The notes: generated from the sequence alone by a model not told the origin. Numbered from the stretch's first letter, positions 7,652-16,574 are shown. The stretch is 64,000 nucleotides of DNA from Novosphingobium sp. JCM 18896 (GCF_025938095.1 NZ_JAPCZF010000001.1:62001-126000); one strand, 5' to 3'. Made by a program: numbers and translations.

Positions 7652-8341
7652 ATGGAGGAGTTGTCGGGAGAGGGCGCGAGCCACTCCGTCTATCGCGGTA
7701 TCCTCGAAGCGCTCGAGGCCGGATCGGTCATTCCGGGGCAGCGCCTGATCGAATCCGAACTGTCCGACCAGTTCGGCGTGGGCCGCAATGCCGTGCGCGA
7801 GGCGATGCAACGGCTGGCCGCGCGCGGTGTCGTCAATCTCCATCGCAACCGCTCCGCCTCGATCCGCCAGATCGATACCGCGGAGGCGAACGAAATCTTC
7901 GACGTCTCGGGGGCAATGACCGAGCTCCTGTTCGGTCTTGCGGCCGCGCACTATGACGCCGCCACGCATCAGGCCGAATTGCAGGCGGCGCTCGACGACT
8001 TGAAGGCGGCCTATGCCGACGGCAAGGAGTTCATCTTCAGTCGCGCGCGGCGAGGGCTTTATCGGGTCGTGCTCAAGATCGCCGACAATCGCGAGTTGAG
8101 CCGTATATTCCCAGCGGTCGGAACGCACATCATCAACGCGAAGTATCAGTCGCGCAAATTGCAGAGCATCCGCATCCGCGATTATCAGAAGATGGTCGGG
8201 GCTGTCGTCGACGGCAACGTCAAGCGAGCCGGAGCCTTGGCGCGCAAGCACAACGAGGCGGTGCGCGAGGCGGTCAGCGAACATGCGGCCTACCACCAGC
8301 GGCCTTTGTTGGCAGGCCGGAAGGCTTCTGCCGACTTCTGA
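7652..8341 (+). CDS. GntR family transcriptional regulator (FadR/FCD type)
   Basis: A 229-residue regulator. Residues about 10-75 form a winged helix-turn-helix of the GntR type (LIESELSDQFGVGRNAVREAMQ), and the rest is a helical FCD effector domain. It is divergent from the SDR-led catabolic operon, and its own promoter region carries two CACGTAGGGCRATAT repeats. FCD-type members typically repress catabolic operons and respond to organic acids or acyl-CoAs. This one therefore probably controls both the operon at 2042-7401 and the divergent pair at 528/754, which has a related site. The ligand is unknown. Confidence 0.88.
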   Translation: MEELSGEGASHSVYRGILEALEAGSVIPGQRLIESELSDQFGVGRNAVREAMQRLAARGVVNLHRNRSASIRQIDTAEANEIFDVSGAMTELLFGLAAAHYDAATHQAELQAALDDLKAAYADGKEFIFSRARRGLYRVVLKIADNRELSRIFPAVGTHIINAKYQSRKLQSIRIRDYQKMVGAVVDGNVKRAGALARKHNEAVREAVSEHAAYHQRPLLAGRKASADF

Positions 8342-8532
8342 CATTCACGCCCTAAAACAAGAGCTTGGCCCGGCGCTTTTGCGTTCGGGCGCGGTTTTCC
8401 GCGCTTTGTTGGTGAAAAACCGCGCGCGATGCCGTCAGCCGGGCATCCGGCGCGATGGTCCGATGATTTACGCTTAGGACTTTGCAAAAAATGGGTTTAG
8501 CCTGCCGCTCCCAATATACAGGAGGGGACCTT

Positions 8533-8832
8533 ATGAAGCGTTCGATCATGTGTCTTGCTGCTCTCGCGGCGTTCTCGCTGGCTGGTTGCGGCAAGAAGGA
8601 AGAAGCTGCCGCCGAAGCTACCGAGGCCAGCAGCGAAGCCGCTGCGGCGGCTGGCGAAGCCAGCGCTGCCGCCGGCGAAGCAAGTGCGGCGGCGAGCGAC
8701 GCGGCAATGGCACCCGAGGGTGCGGCCAAGGAAGCCGCTGGCGATCACGCGGCTGCCGCAGGCGACAAGGCCGAAGCGGCCGGCGAGAAGGCCGAAGCCG
8801 CTGGCGAGAAGGCCAAGGACGCGGCTCACTGA
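8533..8832 (+). CDS. small Ala/Glu/Lys-rich lipoprotein
   Basis: A 99-residue protein starting at ATG 8533 behind a good AGGAGGGG ribosome site. Residues 1-18 are a lipoprotein signal ending in the lipobox FSLAGC, with Cys19 as the lipidation site. The mature part is almost all Ala, Glu, Lys and Gly, with short repeats (GEASAAA, AAGEKAEAAGEKAKDA) that would form a charged helix or coiled rod. It should sit in the periplasm or outer membrane. No enzymatic motif is visible. It is monocistronic and is followed by a hairpin. Confidence 0.8.
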   Translation: MKRSIMCLAALAAFSLAGCGKKEEAAAEATEASSEAAAAAGEASAAAGEASAAASDAAMAPEGAAKEAAGDHAAAAGDKAEAAGEKAEAAGEKAKDAAH

Positions 8833-8841
8833 GCTGCGCAG

Positions 8842-8871
8842 GAACCCGGGCGGGGCAACCTGCCCGGGTTC
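8842..8871 (+). terminator. hairpin after the lipoprotein gene
   Basis: GAACCCGGGC (8842-8851) pairs perfectly with GCCCGGGTTC (8862-8871) over a 10-base loop, nine bases after the stop codon. There is no clear T-run behind it, so it may be a weak terminator or an RNA-stabilising hairpin. Confidence 0.5.
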
Positions 8872-8925
8872 TCCCGATCGAGGGCGCGGCCCCGACCGAT
8901 CATCTAGTCCGATCAATCCAGGCGG

Positions 8926-10014
8926 TCAGCTCCGCCAGTCGATCACCCCATAGTCTGAATTCGGCCAGCCGAGCACTTCGCGCGTGGCCTGACCGTCACG
9001 ATAGTGGATCAGGTTGATCCCGCCGGTCTTGAGATCGTGCGATGGCGATGCGGCCCCGCCGGGCTGGTTCTCCCAATCCTCGAAGACATAGGCGGGCTCG
9101 ATCGCGATCCGCCAGATCGGCCGCGTGCGGCTGGCCTCGCGCAGCATCGCGTCGAGCCGGGCGCGGGCTTCGGCCGGCCAATAGAACAGACAGGCCGAAT
9201 GGAACACGCAGACCGGGTCGGGTGTATCGGCCAGAGCCGCAGGCAGGTGGACCAGGGCATCGCCTTCCATCATACGGATATCCGTCTGCGCGACGACGTC
9301 CAGGGCCTTGGCCAGGCGTCTTTGCTCGTCGCGCAGTTCGGGGAAGCACAAAGCCAGCAGCCAGCGGCGTTCGTCTTCGGAGCGCGCGTCGATCGTATGA
9401 AGATCGATGCCGATGCGGGTGCCGATGCGCGGGATGAACAGCTCGGGGCCGCCGCGCAACTCGCCTTCGAGCAGCAGCGGCGCATCGGGCGCGCCGATCA
9501 CGCCCTGGTCGTTGAGCCGATAGGCGAACTTGTCGAAGGCGAGCAGCACGCCGCCGCTGCAGCCGATCTCGATCAGGTTGAGCGGCTCGCCGGCCTCGCG
9601 CGCGACCACGCACATTGGGGCGAGCAGCGCGCGGCAGCGCTCGGCATAGGTGGTCTGGACCGTACGCGTTTCGAGCAGGTCGCGGATTTCGTCGCGGTGC
9701 GCGCGGCAGAAGCGGACGAGTTCGAGATAGGCCTCGCCAGCGGGCAGTGGGTCGTCGTCGATCGTCGCGAAATAGCGCGCCAGCGGGTCCGAGGGATCGC
9801 GCAGCAGCAGATAGTGCACGGCGGAGAACAGGTGCGTTGCCGCCGCCGCGCCCATGCCGTCGCCGGCGAGCGCGAGCATTTCGGGATCGTTCACGACCTT
9901 GCGGCAAAAAGCCTCGTAGAGCGGGGCGCGCATCGTGCGGAAGATCTGTTCGCTGGCGCGGAAGCCCGCCGCCGTGTCGCTCAGGCGGGCATCTTCGGTG
10001 AGGGCCGAGGTCAT
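8926..10014 (-). CDS. DUF2332 family protein
   Basis: A 362-residue protein of the DUF2332 family (uncharacterised, in actinobacteria and alphaproteobacteria). The middle contains LNLIEIGCSGGVLLAFDKFAY, which resembles the glycine-rich SAM-binding strand-loop of Rossmann methyltransferases, and HSACLFYWPAEARARL follows. It has no signal peptide. It is the last gene of a three-gene operon: its ATG at 10014 overlaps the cupin stop by four bases. A methyltransferase-like role is suggested only by the loop; no substrate can be named. Confidence 0.8.
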   Translation of the reverse strand: MTSALTEDARLSDTAAGFRASEQIFRTMRAPLYEAFCRKVVNDPEMLALAGDGMGAAAATHLFSAVHYLLLRDPSDPLARYFATIDDDPLPAGEAYLELVRFCRAHRDEIRDLLETRTVQTTYAERCRALLAPMCVVAREAGEPLNLIEIGCSGGVLLAFDKFAYRLNDQGVIGAPDAPLLLEGELRGGPELFIPRIGTRIGIDLHTIDARSEDERRWLLALCFPELRDEQRRLAKALDVVAQTDIRMMEGDALVHLPAALADTPDPVCVFHSACLFYWPAEARARLDAMLREASRTRPIWRIAIEPAYVFEDWENQPGGAASPSHDLKTGGINLIHYRDGQATREVLGWPNSDYGVIDWRS

Positions 10015-10430
10015 GACGTTGCTCCGGTATCGATGATCTGGCGCTTGCCCGGCAGGTGGAACGAGCGGTCGTCGCGCGCGCGGAAATTGAGGAAATGGAC
10101 GCCTTCGGGCCCGGCGATGAAGCCGTAGAACACGCCGCCGGCGATATAGAGGCTCGCGCCAGGGCCGATCGTCCGCGCGCCGACCTTCATCTCGCCCGAC
10201 AGCACGTAGATGATCTCGTCCTCGTCGTGGCTGTGGAGCGCGACCTCCTCGTGCGGATGCATGCGCAGTTCGACGAGCTGCGGTGTGGCCTCGCTGCCGG
10301 GCTCGCGGATCTTGTAGGCGCTCGCCGGCCCGCCGTCGGGCAGCAGCGCGCGGGCTTCGGCCCGCTCGGCGCGGACCGGCGAGATCTGCCAGGGCTTCTG
10401 CTCGGGCGTGGTTATGCGGACTTTGGCCAT
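10011..10430 (-). CDS. cupin domain-containing protein
   Basis: A 139-residue single-domain cupin. Metal-ligand motif 1 is visible as MHPHEEVALHSHDEDEIIYV around residues 58-77 (His, His and Glu ligands), and motif 2 is GPEGVHFLNF near residue 115. Small cupins of this type are dioxygenases, isomerases or sensors that bind a metal. Its start lies 19 bases inside the alpha/beta hydrolase gene, and its stop overlaps the DUF2332 start, so the three genes are translationally coupled and probably act in one short pathway. Confidence 0.85.
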   Translation of the reverse strand: MAKVRITTPEQKPWQISPVRAERAEARALLPDGGPASAYKIREPGSEATPQLVELRMHPHEEVALHSHDEDEIIYVLSGEMKVGARTIGPGASLYIAGGVFYGFIAGPEGVHFLNFRARDDRSFHLPGKRQIIDTGATS

Positions 10431-11284
10431 CGGGCGCTCTCCTCTTCGCTGGCGGCGCGCGCGAAATCGCGGATCAGTGCGGTGACCGCCTCGGGCCGTT
10501 CCATCATGCTGAAGTGACCGGTCTCGGGCAGGACCGCGACCCGTAGCTGCGGCAGCGCCGCGCGCAGGCCGTCGAGATAGGGGCTGGTCTCGTCAGCCTG
10601 CGTGAAGGTTCGGCGCGGCGTGAACTTGTCGTGGTAGGTGCTCTGGATCGCCAGCACGGGCAGGTCGACCGGCAGGCCGGCGAGCACGATGTCGGCGCGG
10701 TCGCGGTCCCAGTCCTCGAGTGCGCGGACGGCGGCCCACATCACGGGTTCGGGCGGGGCGGACATCGTCGCGATCACCTGCGTGCGGACAGCATCGTCGG
10801 CGTAGGGGCCGATCGTCCGATCGAGGATCGCGGCGAGGCTCTGGTCCTCATGCCGCGGGGGCGGGGCGCCGGCCGACGGCGTGGAGGCGGCGCGGCCGCC
10901 CACGGTCCGACTGCCGTCGAGCAGGACCAGCGCGGCGGCGTTGTCGGGCTTCTGCCAGACCGCCTCGGCAGCGATCCGCGAGCCCAGGCTGTGGCCGACG
11001 ATCACCACGGGTGAGAGATCGAGCGCCTCGATCAGCGTGTTGACGTCCGCCGCCCAGCGCGCGACCGACAGTTCGCCCTCGGCGCCGCCCGAGTGGCCAT
11101 GACCGCGCAGATCGAAGGTCAGCACCGCGAATTCGCGGGCCAGATCCGCGGCTTGGGCGGCCCAGTCGCTACGCGCACAACAGCCGCCGTGGATCAGCAC
11201 CAAGGCCGGTTTGCCCTGCCCTGACAGCGTATAGTCGAGGCGCGTGCCGTCGAGGGTCAAGCCGGGCATGGCATGTCCAGGCAT
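10412..11284 (-). CDS. alpha/beta hydrolase
   Basis: A 290-residue alpha/beta-hydrolase-fold protein. The oxyanion region HGGCC lies at residues 32-36, the nucleophile elbow GHSLGS has Ser99, and the catalytic His is in ETGHFSMMERPEAV near the C-terminus. The start is ATG 11284; the Met six codons in (MPGLTLDG) is equally plausible because the family usually begins near there. It is the first gene of the operon with the cupin and DUF2332 genes, and is divergent from a TetR-type regulator 62 bases away. The likely substrate is an ester, lactone or C-C-cleavable compound. Confidence 0.88.
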   Translation of the reverse strand: MPGHAMPGLTLDGTRLDYTLSGQGKPALVLIHGGCCARSDWAAQAADLAREFAVLTFDLRGHGHSGGAEGELSVARWAADVNTLIEALDLSPVVIVGHSLGSRIAAEAVWQKPDNAAALVLLDGSRTVGGRAASTPSAGAPPPRHEDQSLAAILDRTIGPYADDAVRTQVIATMSAPPEPVMWAAVRALEDWDRDRADIVLAGLPVDLPVLAIQSTYHDKFTPRRTFTQADETSPYLDGLRAALPQLRVAVLPETGHFSMMERPEAVTALIRDFARAASEEESARWPKSA

Positions 11285-11346
11285 TGACTCGCGCCGGGCC
11301 GGCGGGCGATCTTTCGTAAGGCAGGAGCGGCGATCAAGTCCGCCCG

Positions 11347-12048
11347 ATGCGGGAGAAGCCCCGGGTGCAAGTCCAGTTCGATCCGCGGATCGTGCCCGAT
11401 CCCTATGCCCCCCTGGCGGCCGGGCCGGTGGACGCGCGTGGCTCGTTCGAACGCCAGCGCGCGCGCCGCGCTGCGATCCTCGCGACGACGCGCCGCGTGC
11501 TCGCGCAAGGCCCCGAAAGTTTCACCCTGCGCCGCGTCGCCGACGAGAGCGGTGTCACCGTCCAGACCCTGCGCAACGCCTTCGGCCGGCGTGAGGAGCT
11601 GATGGTCACCGCGATCAACGAGCATACCAGTGCGGTCTGGTCGGCGCTCGGCGGCTTCTCGCAAGGGGCGACCTTGTTTCTCGACCTGGCCGAGATGTAT
11701 TTTCACTGTGCCGCGGCGACGCCGCAGTTCCTGCGCGCCATGGTCACTTCGGCCGTGGGCAGCGCGCAGCCGCTCGCCGTGCTCCAGCGGCACGGTTCGG
11801 CGATCAAGCTCGTTCACCTGCGCCGCTTGGTGCGCGAGGGCAGTGTGCGGCCCGGCGCCGACATCGAGGCGCTGGGCGCGCAGATCACGCGGCTCAACAC
11901 CTTCATGATGTACGAATGGGCCGCGGGCGGTGCGGCGCAGGAACTGCGCGAGCAGATGGTCGCGGGGAATCGCCTGCTGCTGATGGGCGCGGTGAGCGCG
12001 GCGGCGGCCGAACAGCTCGAGGCCTGGCAGATGAGTGAGGCGGCCTGA
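11347..12048 (+). CDS. TetR/AcrR family transcriptional regulator
   Basis: A 233-residue regulator with an N-terminal helix-turn-helix at about 38-80 (RRAAILATTRRVLAQG and FTLRRVADESGVTVQTLRNA), followed by an all-helical ligand domain. It is divergent from the alpha/beta hydrolase operon with only 62 bases between starts, the classical arrangement for local repression. The N-terminal 30 residues before the helix-turn-helix are longer than usual, so an internal start is possible. The ligand is unknown. Confidence 0.85.
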   Translation: MREKPRVQVQFDPRIVPDPYAPLAAGPVDARGSFERQRARRAAILATTRRVLAQGPESFTLRRVADESGVTVQTLRNAFGRREELMVTAINEHTSAVWSALGGFSQGATLFLDLAEMYFHCAAATPQFLRAMVTSAVGSAQPLAVLQRHGSAIKLVHLRRLVREGSVRPGADIEALGAQITRLNTFMMYEWAAGGAAQELREQMVAGNRLLLMGAVSAAAAEQLEAWQMSEAA

Positions 12049-12053
12049 TCCGC

Positions 12054-12968
12054 TCATGTCGCGTCGTCCGCAGAGCGAAAGCGCGTCTCGAATTCGGTGA
12101 ACTGGTCGAGCCCGAGCAGTTTCATGATCCCGCCGGGGGCGGTGATTTCGGGCGGGACCGCGGCGCGATAGGCGGCTTCGCTGCCGCTGCGGCGCAGTTC
12201 GGTGAAGGCGCGATGGAGTGCGTTGACCGCCGCCTCGATCGGCCCACCGGTGAGGCCGAGCACGCGATAGCCGATCTGCGCCATGTCGGCAGCGGTGTAG
12301 CCATCGGGGATCAGTACGCCCTTGACCGGCCCGTCGATCGCCTTGGCGAGACGGGCATAGACTTCCATCTGGTCGTCGGGCGAAAGCGCGGTGATCGGGC
12401 GGCCGTCGACTACGAAGCAGATCGGCATGGCCAGGTCGGCGCCGGCGGCGAGGTAGCGGTTGCAGCGTTCGACCAGCGCGTCGAAGCCGAGCACGTCGGC
12501 ATCGGAGCGGGCGATGACCACGAAATCGGGATCGCGCCGCGCGGCGAGGGCGGCGCCCAGGCGCGCGAGCTGTTCGTCGAGGCTCACGACCGAGCGACCG
12601 TCGAGCGCGGGGCAGCGCTTGGGTCCCTGCTGGTCCTCGATCTGGATTCCGGCGATCCCGGCCTGCTCCATCTCGCGCACCAGCCGCGCGACGTTGTGGA
12701 CGCCGCCGAAGCCGGTCTCGCCGTCGCAGGTGATCGGCAGGTCGACCGCGCCGGTGATGCGACGGGCCTGCTCGACCAGTTCGCTCAAGGTCAGCAGGCC
12801 GATGTCGGGCCGGCCGAGCAGCGCCGCCTCGACCCCGAAGCCGCTGATCGCCAGCGCCTCGAAGCCGGCATGCTCGGCCACGCGCGCCGAGAGCGCGTCG
12901 TAGCAGCCTGGGGTGACCAGGCAGGCCTGTTGCGCCATCAGCGCGCGGAAGCGGGCGCCGGGGCTCAT
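12054..12968 (-). CDS. isocitrate lyase/phosphoenolpyruvate mutase family protein
   Basis: A 304-residue TIM-barrel enzyme of the ICL/PEP-mutase superfamily. Family features are the N-terminal PGCYDALSARVAEHAGF, the metal-binding region DGETGFGG and EDQQGPKRCPALDG, where true (methyl)isocitrate lyases have KKCGH or KRCGH; here the Cys is kept but the following residues differ. The start is ATG 12968, overlapping the stop of the MmgE/PrpD gene by four bases. It probably cleaves a C-C bond of a 2-hydroxy- or 2-oxo-dicarboxylate, or decarboxylates one. The pairing with a methylcitrate-dehydratase-like enzyme suggests a lyase for a citrate-like acid. Confidence 0.85.
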   Translation of the reverse strand: MSPGARFRALMAQQACLVTPGCYDALSARVAEHAGFEALAISGFGVEAALLGRPDIGLLTLSELVEQARRITGAVDLPITCDGETGFGGVHNVARLVREMEQAGIAGIQIEDQQGPKRCPALDGRSVVSLDEQLARLGAALAARRDPDFVVIARSDADVLGFDALVERCNRYLAAGADLAMPICFVVDGRPITALSPDDQMEVYARLAKAIDGPVKGVLIPDGYTAADMAQIGYRVLGLTGGPIEAAVNALHRAFTELRRSGSEAAYRAAVPPEITAPGGIMKLLGLDQFTEFETRFRSADDAT

Positions 12969-14350
12969 GCGCAAAGCTCCGAGAGGTCGGCCAGCGTTTC
13001 GAGACCGCGCAGCCGCTCGAGCAGACCGGCGGCTTCGGCCAGCCCGCCGTGGCGCGCGCAGTCGAGGAACTTCGCGTCGAGATCGGCGTCCGACAGCGGC
13101 AGACGTGCGTGGCCGCGCGGGTAGCGGATCGGACCGGAGTCGAGCCGGCCGCCGTCGCGCGTTTCGATCACCACCCGGTCGAACCGCGCGAGGCCGGGCT
13201 GCTCGGGGCATTCGTCGTCGACCAGCTCGGTTTCGGTCAGTGTGTAGAGCGCGGCGATCTCGGGCCGGCGGACGTAGTCGTCCGAGAGTTGGGCGAAGCC
13301 GACGGCCCGATCGGTCAGCGCCGCGGCGACGTTGTGATGCAGGCTGAAGCGCGCCTCGATGCCGGTCGCGGGCCGGTCGAAGCGCAAGGTTGCCGCCGGC
13401 GCGCGGCCGAGGCTGGCCGTGACGCGGACGACATCGGCCGGCCGCAACTGCGCCTGGCTGGCGAGATCGATTACTCCATCGATCGCCCGATGCGAGGCAT
13501 AGCAGACCGGGTAGCGCTTGACCGAAAGACCTTCGTGCAGCAGCCGCAGGTCGTCGGCCCTGGCGGCGAGGCGCAGCGGGCCATCGGTATCGACCGCGCC
13601 GTCCGGCGAGATCGCGCGCAGGAAGCCGTGCGGACTTTCGAGCGCCGTCGGCGAACCCGTCAGCCCGGTGCGGGCGAGTTGCGCGGCCTCGATCGCGCTG
13701 GCGGCGGCGCGGCCGGCCTGGAGTGGCTTGGTCGGTGAGCCGAAGTTGGCGATGAGCCCGCCCGCAAAGCTCGCGGCCATGGCGATCGCATTGGTCGCGG
13801 TCTCTGCGTCGAGCCGGTTGAGCGCGGCCACGGCAACGGTCGCGGCGACCGTGCCGAGCATTGCCGTGGGATGCCAGGCGCCGAGATGATAGGAACCGCT
13901 CTCGCGCCAGCCGAGCTCTGCCCAGGCCTCGTAGCCCACGACATAGGCGCGCAGCGCGTCACCGCCCGAGCGACCGAGCTTTTGCGCTTCGGCGAGGATC
14001 GCGGGGACGAGCACGACACTGGGATGGCCGTGGACCGCGACGTCGTCATAGTCGAGCACATGGCCGACCATGCCGTTGAGTAGCGCCGCGTCTCGCGCCG
14101 AAAACTGGCGGCCGCCGAGCAATGCGGTCGCATCGCGGCCTGTTGCCAAGCTGTCAACCAACAGGGCCACGGACGGCTCGCGCCAGCCGGCGAGTGTGAC
14201 GCCGACCGTGTCGATAAAGGCGCGTGTCGCGGCGGCGAGTGCCGGATGGCCGGGCGGCACGGCGGGGGGCTGCGCGGCAAGCCGCGCCAATCCCGCTGTC
14301 AAACCCGTCTCGGCCACCGTCGTCTCCCGATCGATCCTCTCCTGGGTCAT
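12965..14350 (-). CDS. MmgE/PrpD family protein
   Basis: A 461-residue protein of the 2-methylcitrate dehydratase family. An N-terminal helical domain (DTVGVTLAGW, NGMVGHVLDYDDVAVHGHPS with conserved Asp/His) is followed by a C-terminal alpha/beta domain. The frame opens 11 codons earlier, but ATG 14350 (MTQERIDRE) is preferred. The family includes 2-methylcitrate, cis-aconitate and iminodisuccinate-related enzymes. It is coupled by an ATGA overlap to an isocitrate-lyase-like gene, which makes a dehydratase-to-lyase sequence on a tricarboxylic acid plausible. A TauD-type dioxygenase is divergent at 14480. Confidence 0.85.
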   Translation of the reverse strand: MTQERIDRETTVAETGLTAGLARLAAQPPAVPPGHPALAAATRAFIDTVGVTLAGWREPSVALLVDSLATGRDATALLGGRQFSARDAALLNGMVGHVLDYDDVAVHGHPSVVLVPAILAEAQKLGRSGGDALRAYVVGYEAWAELGWRESGSYHLGAWHPTAMLGTVAATVAVAALNRLDAETATNAIAMAASFAGGLIANFGSPTKPLQAGRAAASAIEAAQLARTGLTGSPTALESPHGFLRAISPDGAVDTDGPLRLAARADDLRLLHEGLSVKRYPVCYASHRAIDGVIDLASQAQLRPADVVRVTASLGRAPAATLRFDRPATGIEARFSLHHNVAAALTDRAVGFAQLSDDYVRRPEIAALYTLTETELVDDECPEQPGLARFDRVVIETRDGGRLDSGPIRYPRGHARLPLSDADLDAKFLDCARHGGLAEAAGLLERLRGLETLADLSELCA

Positions 14351-14479
14351 CGCGGCTGCCCGGCGGCATGGCCAGAGCGGCACCGGGGTTTTATTTGCTA
14401 CTTTCGCGAGAAAGCAAAGCGATCGCCCGCCGCCGGCGACGCGATCCGCCTAGAGGGAGCCTGAACAGGAGGACTTGCG

Positions 14480-15361
14480 ATGCCGATCACGATCACGCCG
14501 GTGCAGGGGGATTTCGTCGCGCGCGTCACCGGCGTCGACCTGCGCCAGCCGCTGTCCGCCGAAGACCGCGACGCGATCGTGCGTGCCTGCGATGCCTATG
14601 GCGTCCTCGTCTTTCCGGGGCAGTTGCTCGAAAAGGAGGAGCTGGTCGCCTTCGGTCATGCCTTCGGCGAGGTCGATACCACCTTGCAGAAAAAGCTGCT
14701 CAACCACGTCCAGAACCGCCTCGGCATGGACACGATCACCGACATCTCGAACGTCGATGCCGAGGGCCAGGTCGCGGGGCCCGAGCACTGGCAGACCATC
14801 ACCACCGTCGGCAATCGCTTCTGGCACAGCGACGGTTCGTACAAGCATCAGCCGATCCGCTATTCGATCCTGAACGCGGTGACCGCGGTCGCGCGCGGCG
14901 GCGAGACGCAATATGCCGATCTGCGCGCCGCCTACGACGATCTCGATCCCGTCACGCGCGACTGGATCGCCGACAAGGTCGGCCAGTTCTGGTCGCACAA
15001 CACGCGCGACATGCTGAAGATCCCCGACACCGAGGCCGAGCGCGGTGCTTTCCCCAAGGCGCGCTGGCCGCTGGTCCGCACGCATCCGGGCTCGGGCCGC
15101 AAGGTCCTGTGGTGCGACAGCAAGACCTATGCGATCGAGGGACTGCCGCTGCCCGAAGGCCGCGCCTTGGTACACGAGCTGATCGAGCACATCGGCCAGC
15201 GCGAGCATGTCTACAGCCACCACTGGACGCCGGGCGATCTGGTCATGGCCGACAACCGTTGCACCGTGCACCGCGGCCGCCGCTTCGATCACGCCGAGCG
15301 CCGCGAGATGCGCCGGGTCGAGACGACCGACGATTCGCTGTCCTTGGGCGAAGCCGCCTAG
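14480..15361 (+). CDS. TauD/TfdA family 2-oxoglutarate-dependent dioxygenase
   Basis: A 293-residue Fe(II)/2-oxoglutarate dioxygenase. The HxD facial-triad motif is FWHSDGS with His116 and Asp118; the distal His is in CTVHRGRRFD (His264), and Arg277/278 probably bind the 2-oxoglutarate carboxylate. The family hydroxylates sulfonates, phenoxyacids or similar substrates. AGGAGG stands ahead of the ATG. It is divergent from the MmgE/PrpD operon and convergent with the LD-carboxypeptidase, their stop codons sharing CTAG (15358-15361). A second TauD-type gene is at the right end of the window. The substrate is unknown. Confidence 0.88.
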   Translation: MPITITPVQGDFVARVTGVDLRQPLSAEDRDAIVRACDAYGVLVFPGQLLEKEELVAFGHAFGEVDTTLQKKLLNHVQNRLGMDTITDISNVDAEGQVAGPEHWQTITTVGNRFWHSDGSYKHQPIRYSILNAVTAVARGGETQYADLRAAYDDLDPVTRDWIADKVGQFWSHNTRDMLKIPDTEAERGAFPKARWPLVRTHPGSGRKVLWCDSKTYAIEGLPLPEGRALVHELIEHIGQREHVYSHHWTPGDLVMADNRCTVHRGRRFDHAERREMRRVETTDDSLSLGEAA

Positions 15362-16395
15362 GTCACCACCGGCTCGAGCATGCGGATCGTCCCAGCATCG
15401 GCGTCGATCTCGGCGCGGATGCCCACCGGCAGGCTCACCTGATTGGCGACATGGCCGAACGGCGCGCCCTGGAAGGCGGGCACGCCGAGCGGCTTGAGGT
15501 GATTGTCGAGGATCTCCGACAGGCTGAAGCCGATCCCCGGGGAATCGTCGGTGCCGCAATTGGTGCACTGGCCGAAGACGACGCCCGCGACCTTGCCGAG
15601 AATGCCGCTGAGCGCGAGCTGGGTCATCATCCGGTCGATCCGGTACTCGGCCTCGTCGACCTCCTCGAGAAACAGGATCGCGCCGGTCATGTCGGGCATG
15701 TAGGGGGTGCCGACCATGGCCGCGAGCACGGCGAGGTTGCCGCCGATCAGACGGCCCGAGGCCTTGCCGCCGCAGAAGGTGCGGACGCGGCTGCGCCGCT
15801 GGACCAGGCGATCCTCGCCGCCGGCGGGCATGCGCCAGGTCGGCATCTCGCCATCGAAGGCCAGGCGCTTGAACGAGTCCCACGACGATGCGCCCCAACT
15901 GCTCGACAAGGTCGGGCCGTGGATCGACGGGCAGCCGGTCTTCGCCGCGAGCGCCAGGTGCAGCGCGGTCACGTCGCTGAAGCCGACGAGGAGCTTGGGA
16001 TTGGCCTGGATCGTCGCGAAATCGAGATAGGGCAGGGTGCGCGCAGAGCCCCAGCCGCCGCGCACGGCGAAGATCGCGCGCACGCCCTGATCGGCGAACA
16101 TGGCGTTGACGTCGGCGGCACGCTCCTTGTCGGTGCCGGCGAGATAGCCATAGCGTTTCATCACGTGCGGCGCAGGCTTGGGAACGAGCCCCATGGCACG
16201 CACGGTGTCGAGGATCACGTCTAGATCGAAGCGGTCCACGGTGAAGCCGGCCGGCTCGATGAGCCCGACGGTGTCGCCTGGGCTCAGCCGCGACGGCTTG
16301 CGCATCAGGGGCGCGGGCGGCGCGGCCGGAATGCCGGTGGAGGAGCTTACGGCTGCGGCGCCCAGGGCGGCCAGGGCGGTGCGTCGATCGAGCAT
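15358..16395 (-). CDS. LD-carboxypeptidase (murein tetrapeptide carboxypeptidase, S66)
   Basis: A 345-residue serine peptidase of family S66. The nucleophile Ser117 lies in RGGWGSART, and the Glu and His of the triad are at about 244 (LFLEEVDE) and 315 (APFGHVANQ). The enzyme trims the D-Ala from tetrapeptides in peptidoglycan recycling or cleaves related L,D-bonds. The N-terminus MLDRRTALAALGAAA looks like a twin-arginine export signal, so unlike cytosolic LdcA this copy is probably periplasmic. It overlaps the convergent dioxygenase gene by four bases at the stop. Confidence 0.88.
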   Translation of the reverse strand: MLDRRTALAALGAAAVSSSTGIPAAPPAPLMRKPSRLSPGDTVGLIEPAGFTVDRFDLDVILDTVRAMGLVPKPAPHVMKRYGYLAGTDKERAADVNAMFADQGVRAIFAVRGGWGSARTLPYLDFATIQANPKLLVGFSDVTALHLALAAKTGCPSIHGPTLSSSWGASSWDSFKRLAFDGEMPTWRMPAGGEDRLVQRRSRVRTFCGGKASGRLIGGNLAVLAAMVGTPYMPDMTGAILFLEEVDEAEYRIDRMMTQLALSGILGKVAGVVFGQCTNCGTDDSPGIGFSLSEILDNHLKPLGVPAFQGAPFGHVANQVSLPVGIRAEIDADAGTIRMLEPVVT

Positions 16396-16574
16396 GACGA
16401 TCGCCTAGCAGCAAAGCCGCTGCGCCGCGACGGTAATCGCTCGAGGGTTTTCCGGGTCCTTTCGCGCGCGGCAATTGACGTGAGCCACTGTGTATCGCAT
16501 CAGCGCGCGATAACACCGATGGGTGGTACCCGCGCGTCGTGTCGGACGGCGCGGACAGACAGGGGGATTTCGAA

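Noticed and set aside
14224..16224. Long plus-strand open frame of 666 codons
   Set aside because: It overlaps the MmgE/PrpD, dioxygenase and LD-carboxypeptidase genes in the wrong frame or strand and is rich in Arg/Ala without family features.
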